Below, in pieces: positions 7,084 through 10,665 of a stretch of 10,665 nucleotides of DNA (position 1 is the stretch's first letter; each line of letters starts with the position of its first letter). Source of the stretch: Bacteroidota bacterium. Its GTDB lineage: Bacteria > Bacteroidota > Bacteroidia > Bacteroidales > Bacteroidaceae. The stretch spans positions 1-10,665 of the forward strand of contig JAEXAJ010000060.1 of the NCBI GenBank assembly GCA_023458215.1, written 5' to 3'. The translations under genes and the position numbers were made by a program. The notes below the pieces were generated by a model, which was given only the letters and a program-made list of their open reading frames with translations, made no database searches and was not told the origin of the DNA.

Positions 7084-8616
7084 TTATACAATCCGATGTC
7101 TTTCGTGTCCTTCAACGTAGATGGCACTGAAAGGACGAGCAGGGCAGAGGTTCTCACAAGCGCCACAGCCGATGCAACGTTCTACATTCACAACCGGAAC
7201 TTTAGGCGAATCCTTATCGGTAGATACACTAGGTACCATTTGTATAGCTCCTACCGGGCAGTGACGTTCACAGTTTCCACAATCCATCCCATCTGTTAGT
7301 GGTATGCAGTTCTTCTTGATCCATACGGCATGACCGATTTGAGTAGAAGACTTATCAGCTTTGGTTATCGGGTGAATGGCACCCGTAGGGCATACATCAG
7401 AACACTTGGTACATTCCGGGCGGCAATAGCCACGTTCATAGGACACTTCGGGCTGCATTAATTTTCTCAGATCGGTTGAAGGACGTAGAACTTGATTAGG
7501 GCAAGCCGAAATGCAGAGTTGGCAAGCGGTACAGTGGTTTGCCATATTGCGGGCACTCAATGAACCCGGAGGAGTGATGGAAGTGTTGCGTTTCGGAATT
7601 TTCTTGTCTTCTATGGTTGCCAGTCCGCCGTCTACCTTCATTTCCTGAGCTTTCAGTACCGAAGTGGCAGCTACCAAGGTTATTGCGGACAAGAAACCAC
7701 GGCGGGTTTCGCTTGGCTGCGCCGGAGTATCTACTGATGCGGTATCCTTAACAGCATCTACCGTATGAACCGTTTTCGAAGACTTGCTGATGGGATGGAA
7801 TTGGTAGGAAATAGCACCATGTTTACATTTATCAATGCAGTTCATGCACGCCACGCAACGGCTATAGTCTATCTGATGTTCTTTTGAATTGATACAAGCA
7901 GCTTTGCAATTACGAGAGCAGAGACTGCAATTATTGCACTTTTCGGTATTAATTGCAATGCGGAATAGGGAAAAACGTGATAAAAATCCTAATACCGTTC
8001 CTACCGGGCAGATTGTGTTGCAATAAGTTCGTCCGTTACGTCCTGCCAACACAACAAGTACAATAAGAGTAACGATTGCTATGATAAATGTAGGCATGCT
8101 TTTAAGCCAAACATCTACTTCGTAAAAAGCATAGCTATCCGCGCGTTCGGCAAAATAGGCTAGCAGATTATTTCCCCATTGCCACAATGGTTGAAAAAGG
8201 TTATTGGCTATTCTACCGTATGAGCTGTAAGGAGCAAGTAGGGCAGCCAATGCTCCGGCTCCGGCAATCAGCGCAACAATAAATACTCCTAATACCCCAT
8301 ACCGTAACCAAGATAAAGCGGGAGAATAAGAGTAGGGGAGCTTTCTGCGTTTCTTCGGTCTTCGCCCCAACCACGCTATAAAATCCTGAAATACCCCCAA
8401 AGGACAAATTACAGAACAATAAACGCGTCCGCATACCCATGTAAGAATCACAAGCAGCAATACCACACCTACATTCAGTGCCAATACTGCCGGCAAAAAC
8501 TGGATTTTAGCCAACCATCCGAACCACCCATGCAGCGTACCCGTAAAATCGAGGAACAGCAAGGTGATGAGTGTAAAGCAAATCATTGCAATAGTCAGTC
8601 TGATTTTTCGTAACAT
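7084..8616 (-). CDS. Membrane polyferredoxin: NapH-like membrane half fused to NapG-like ferredoxin half
   Basis: The 510-residue protein combines what are two subunits in periplasmic nitrate reductase systems. Residues 1 to about 205 are a NapH/YccM/NosR-like membrane part with helices near 6-24, 41-62, 104-130 and 173-192 and two cysteine loops, CGRVYCSVICP (62-72) and YCNTICP (198-204). Two ferredoxin clusters follow (C227/C230/C233/C237 and C254/C257/C260/C264). Then TRRGFLSAITLVAATSV (304-320) looks like an internal twin-arginine or membrane segment. The C-terminal half has four more cluster motifs, beginning near C362, C398, C437 and C481, as in NapG. The expected role is quinol oxidation at the membrane with electron transfer to a periplasmic acceptor. 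No NapA-like molybdenum subunit is nearby; the aldo/keto reductase 25 bp downstream is the obvious partner. The start is the ATG just before the first helix, 27 bp after the regulator gene. Confidence 0.85.
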   Translation of the reverse strand: MLRKIRLTIAMICFTLITLLFLDFTGTLHGWFGWLAKIQFLPAVLALNVGVVLLLVILTWVCGRVYCSVICPLGVFQDFIAWLGRRPKKRRKLPYSYSPALSWLRYGVLGVFIVALIAGAGALAALLAPYSSYGRIANNLFQPLWQWGNNLLAYFAERADSYAFYEVDVWLKSMPTFIIAIVTLIVLVVLAGRNGRTYCNTICPVGTVLGFLSRFSLFRIAINTEKCNNCSLCSRNCKAACINSKEHQIDYSRCVACMNCIDKCKHGAISYQFHPISKSSKTVHTVDAVKDTASVDTPAQPSETRRGFLSAITLVAATSVLKAQEMKVDGGLATIEDKKIPKRNTSITPPGSLSARNMANHCTACQLCISACPNQVLRPSTDLRKLMQPEVSYERGYCRPECTKCSDVCPTGAIHPITKADKSSTQIGHAVWIKKNCIPLTDGMDCGNCERHCPVGAIQMVPSVSTDKDSPKVPVVNVERCIGCGACENLCPARPFSAIYVEGHERHRIV

Positions 8617-8643
8617 GACAAATTATTATTTTGAGTTTAATAT

Positions 8644-9399
8644 TTAGTAGCCTGCTGTTAACCAAACTTTAAATTCAGCGGCTTTGTTTTTACTGATATA
8701 AATCCGTTCCGGTACTTCGGTAGCTACCGTTACCAAGAGTCGGCTATCAAACCATATCGTGATGTTAACCACACTTTCCCTTCTGATGACAAACTGCTTG
8801 TTTGCCCGAAAAAAGTTCTCCGGATCAAGAGTTATCATTATCTGATCTAATGTTTTAGAATAAGGATACCGAGTACCGTCATTCAGATATACAAAAGTGT
8901 TTTTATCACTGGTATAAAAGAAAGATATATCACACAAATTAACAGGAATCAGACTATCCTTATGCGGTATCAGCAATTTCCCTTTTCGTTTGGACGAAGG
9001 TGCCAGTTGCATCAACTGTGACAAATAATGCGTAATATCTGCACGATTGAGTCTGTTAAACTTTTCAATAGCATGCTTTACATCATTTACTTTAATGGGT
9101 TTTAGCAGATAGTCAATACTATTCACTTTGAATGCATCAATGGCATATTGATCGTAAGCTGTAGTAAACACAATCGGAGTTTCCACATTCATCTTGTCAA
9201 AGATAGCGAAAGCAGAATCATCGGAAAGGTGTATATCCATAAAAATCAAATCGGGTGCAGGGTTCGACTTCAACCAACTAACTGTTTGTACCACGCTTTC
9301 CGTATTTCCGGTAATAGTAATTTCAGGGTCGATTTCATGTAAGATTTCTCTCAGATTCTCGTACGACGATGTTTCGTCTTCAACTATCAGTACTCTCAT
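8644..9399 (-). CDS. LytTR-family response regulator
   Basis: The 251-residue protein has an N-terminal receiver domain (about 1-118). It shows the acidic pair Glu7/Asp8, the phospho-acceptor Asp55 in FMDIHL, Thr80 in FTTAYD and Lys100 in LLKP. After a linker, residues about 140-248 form a LytTR DNA-binding domain, recognised by NFFRANKQFVIR (196-207) and the preceding beta-rich stretch. Such regulators normally bind paired short direct repeats upstream of target promoters. The gene starts 6 bp after the kinase stop codon, so the two form a cognate pair. Its position at the head of the Fe-S and receptor genes suggests that these genes are the target, together with the pair itself. Receiver and output domains look intact. 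Confidence 0.93.
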   Translation of the reverse strand: MRVLIVEDETSSYENLREILHEIDPEITITGNTESVVQTVSWLKSNPAPDLIFMDIHLSDDSAFAIFDKMNVETPIVFTTAYDQYAIDAFKVNSIDYLLKPIKVNDVKHAIEKFNRLNRADITHYLSQLMQLAPSSKRKGKLLIPHKDSLIPVNLCDISFFYTSDKNTFVYLNDGTRYPYSKTLDQIMITLDPENFFRANKQFVIRRESVVNITIWFDSRLLVTVATEVPERIYISKNKAAEFKVWLTAGY

Positions 9400-9405
9400 C
9401 GTGGA

Positions 9406-10428
9406 TTATTTTAGAGGTAGATAAACCATAAACTTCTCATCGGTAGTTTCTATCCTTATCTTGCGGTTGGTCAACAAAGCAAATCTATTCTCTAGATTTT
9501 TTAACCCTGTACCATTAGTAAGAGGCGGTGTCAGTTTGGGATATATGGGATTTGAAACTACCAGTTCATTTTTTTCGTTCAGACCGATGGAAATTTCCAT
9601 TTTATGATCGGCATCTATCCTGTTATGGACTACTATATTATCCACCAATGGAAGCAGAGATAACACAGGTAATGTCAACGAATCTTTTGCTGCTTCATCT
9701 ATTTGTATAGTAAAAGTCAGCTTATTGGCAAAGCGAACTTCGACCACAAACCGAAATGCTTCAATAAATTCCAATTCCTCGCGCAATGAAACGATACCTT
9801 TACGATCACTTTGCAAAATATAGCGAAACATATCCGATAGTTCATCGACATACTGCAAAGTCATTTTATCATCTTTCTTACGTATCAATGATGATATGCC
9901 GCTGAGTGAATTGAAAAAGAAATGAGGATTAATCTGATTTGTCAAAGCGTCACAACGACTCTGGAGATTCTCTGTTTTCAATCTTTCGATTTCCATTTCT
10001 TTTTCCTGTTGGGTAATGTACAGCATTATAATATGTCCAAGCAAGGTACTGACACCACAAATCACAAGAAACTGAAATATAAGTACGCTGCCAAGGAAGT
10101 CGTGTGCACCGCAAAATGAAAATATCAATGACAAAGGAACAAAAATAGCATAAGCTACTGCCGAAATCATAAAGTTATAATAAAATCGACGTTTTAATGG
10201 GTGTAATGCCGCTTTATGCAAATTGAATCGAATCAGTATTGAAAATAAAGCCCAGAAATAGACAAACCGGAATAAAAAGAAAAGGCAGTATACTGTTCTA
10301 TACTCTATCGCCGCAGGACAATAGAGTTCCCACGGCAGACACACTATATTGGGGTATATAGTAAAGGCTGCCCCAATCAATCCAATCAGTAAAAATCTTC
10401 GAGAAATGTATGTTACAAACGTGTTCAT
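9406..10428 (-). CDS. LytS/YehU-type sensor histidine kinase
   Basis: With the start at 10428 the protein has 340 residues. Several membrane helices fill residues 1 to about 138, with no recognisable extracellular sensor domain, followed by a short coiled-coil-like linker (QQEKEMEIERLKTENLQ). The histidine box is NQINPHFFFNSL (phospho-acceptor His169), typical of the His_kinase family that pairs with LytTR regulators. The ATP-binding part has the N box LLPLVDNIVVH (Asn264) and a glycine box GTGLKNLENRF (306-316). The frame stays open upstream to an ATG at 10494, but that start lies upstream of the predicted promoter and would add a non-conserved-looking 22 residues, so the internal ATG is preferred. 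The signal sensed is unknown; it probably acts within or across the inner membrane. Confidence 0.9.
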   Translation of the reverse strand: MNTFVTYISRRFLLIGLIGAAFTIYPNIVCLPWELYCPAAIEYRTVYCLFFLFRFVYFWALFSILIRFNLHKAALHPLKRRFYYNFMISAVAYAIFVPLSLIFSFCGAHDFLGSVLIFQFLVICGVSTLLGHIIMLYITQQEKEMEIERLKTENLQSRCDALTNQINPHFFFNSLSGISSLIRKKDDKMTLQYVDELSDMFRYILQSDRKGIVSLREELEFIEAFRFVVEVRFANKLTFTIQIDEAAKDSLTLPVLSLLPLVDNIVVHNRIDADHKMEISIGLNEKNELVVSNPIYPKLTPPLTNGTGLKNLENRFALLTNRKIRIETTDEKFMVYLPLK

Positions 10429-10452
10429 GAGCTGCCTTGTATATTTCCAATG

Positions 10453-10481
10453 CAAAAATACACAAAAAAGGGAGTCTCCAA
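10453..10481 (-). promoter_or_regulatory. Bacteroides-type promoter for the kinase-regulator-Fe-S-receptor operon
   Basis: Reading the minus strand, TATTTTTG (10460-10453) matches the -7 consensus TAnnTTTG exactly. TTG (10481-10479) lies 18 bp upstream as the -33 element. Predicted initiation near 10447 gives a leader of about 19 nt before the ATG at 10428, similar to the leader predicted for the plus-strand operon. A small GGAG-A-CTCC dyad lies in the spacer. No comparable promoter was seen in the short gaps further down the operon, supporting a single transcript. Confidence 0.6.
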
Positions 10482-10493
10482 GTATCAGTTGCA

Positions 10494-10530
10494 CTAAAAC
10501 GAAAGAAAAGTATCTAAAAGCGAAAAAGAA
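10494..10530 (-). promoter_or_regulatory. Imperfect 20-bp-period direct repeat upstream of the operon promoter, candidate LytTR operator
   Basis: On the minus strand two copies ending in TTTTAG, each preceded by a T-rich TTTCG-like stretch, lie at 10530-10514 and 10510-10494. The TTTTAG ends are exactly 20 bp apart. The pair sits 12 bp upstream of the -33 element. LytTR regulators commonly bind two short direct repeats about two helical turns apart, so this would suit autoregulation. The sequence is low in complexity and the match may be chance. Confidence 0.35.
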
Positions 10531-10548
10531 TAATATAACTATAAAAAC

Positions 10549-10583
10549 AAAGAGACTTAACTATTTATTAGTTAAGTCTCTTT
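10549..10583 (-). terminator. Intrinsic terminator of the tRNA-Pro gene
   Basis: A perfect 15-bp stem (AAAGAGACTTAACTA at 10549-10563 with its inverse at 10569-10583) encloses a 5-nt loop. On the minus strand the stem starts 4 nt after the tRNA 3' end and is followed by G and TTTTT (10548-10543), the layout of a rho-independent terminator. It separates tRNA transcription from the kinase operon downstream. Confidence 0.85.
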
Positions 10584-10587
10584 TATG

Positions 10588-10662
10588 TCGGGGTAGCGGG
10601 ATTCGAACCCACGACCCCCTGCTCCCAAAGCAGGTGCGCTAACCGGACTGCGCTACACCCCG
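10588..10662 (-). tRNA. tRNA-Pro (anticodon TGG)
   Basis: The 75-nt sequence folds as a full cloverleaf. The acceptor stem is CGGGGTG with TACCCCG (one G-U pair) and discriminator A; the D stem is GCGC/GCGC. The anticodon stem is CCTGC/GCAGG around loop TTTGGGA, with TGG as anticodon. The T arm is GTGGG-TTCGAAT-CCCGC. CCA is not encoded; the genome reads CAT after the discriminator. Its promoter lies beyond the window edge. Confidence 0.96.
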
Positions 10663-10665
10663 AAT

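Noticed and set aside
8213..8440. 75-codon minus-strand frame within the polyferredoxin gene
   Set aside because: Out-of-frame shadow of the NapH-like membrane region, whose motifs are clear in the main frame.
10349..10642. 97-codon open frame on the plus strand ending in GSGIRTHDPLLPKQVR
   Set aside because: This ending is the well-known false translation of the antisense of a tRNA gene; the frame also crosses the terminator and the kinase promoter.
10588..10662. tRNA used as an integration site for an island
   Set aside because: No integrase and no duplicated tRNA 3' end are visible anywhere in the window; the neighbouring operon looks native in composition.

Overview
The window looks like chromosomal DNA from a gut-type Bacteroidales, most likely Bacteroides or a close relative. 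The reasons are: start codons without a clear Shine-Dalgarno; two promoters that fit the Bacteroides -7 consensus TAnnTTTG with a -33 TTG; receptor, histidine kinase and LytTR regulator types common in this group; and moderate AT-richness. No transposase, integrase, phage gene or CRISPR array is visible.

Layout. Positions 1-227 are non-coding, with a degenerate 8-bp tandem repeat and then a promoter at 172-205. A plus-strand pair follows: an Omp85-type outer-membrane beta-barrel without POTRA domains (228-1418), overlapped by 14 bp by a membrane phosphoethanolamine (PEtN) transferase of the EptA/MCR class (1405-3123). This looks like a cell-envelope modification operon. A convergent intergenic gap (3124-3237) holds an array of related inverted and direct repeats. 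From 10428 down to 3238 everything is on the minus strand and reads as one operon: LytS-like sensor histidine kinase, LytTR response regulator, membrane polyferredoxin that joins NapH-like and NapG-like halves, twin-arginine aldo/keto reductase with two C-terminal cysteine clusters, and a TonB-dependent receptor fused at its N-terminus to a DUF1893 (TM1506-like) domain. A well-formed promoter lies just before the kinase. The only large gap in the operon (116 bp, before the receptor) contains a 21-bp perfect inverted repeat with a third internal copy of its core. A tRNA-Pro(TGG) gene with its own terminator closes the window upstream of this operon.

How the genes may work together (inference). 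The kinase and regulator would sense an envelope signal and control their own operon. The polyferredoxin could take electrons from the quinone pool and pass them through its Fe-S chain to the exported Fe-S aldo/keto reductase. The receptor would bring the substrate, or a metal chelate, across the outer membrane. That would be a regulated uptake-plus-periplasmic-reduction system whose substrate cannot be read from the sequence. The oddest element is the cytoplasmic-looking DUF1893 domain placed directly in front of an internal Sec signal peptide in the receptor gene.
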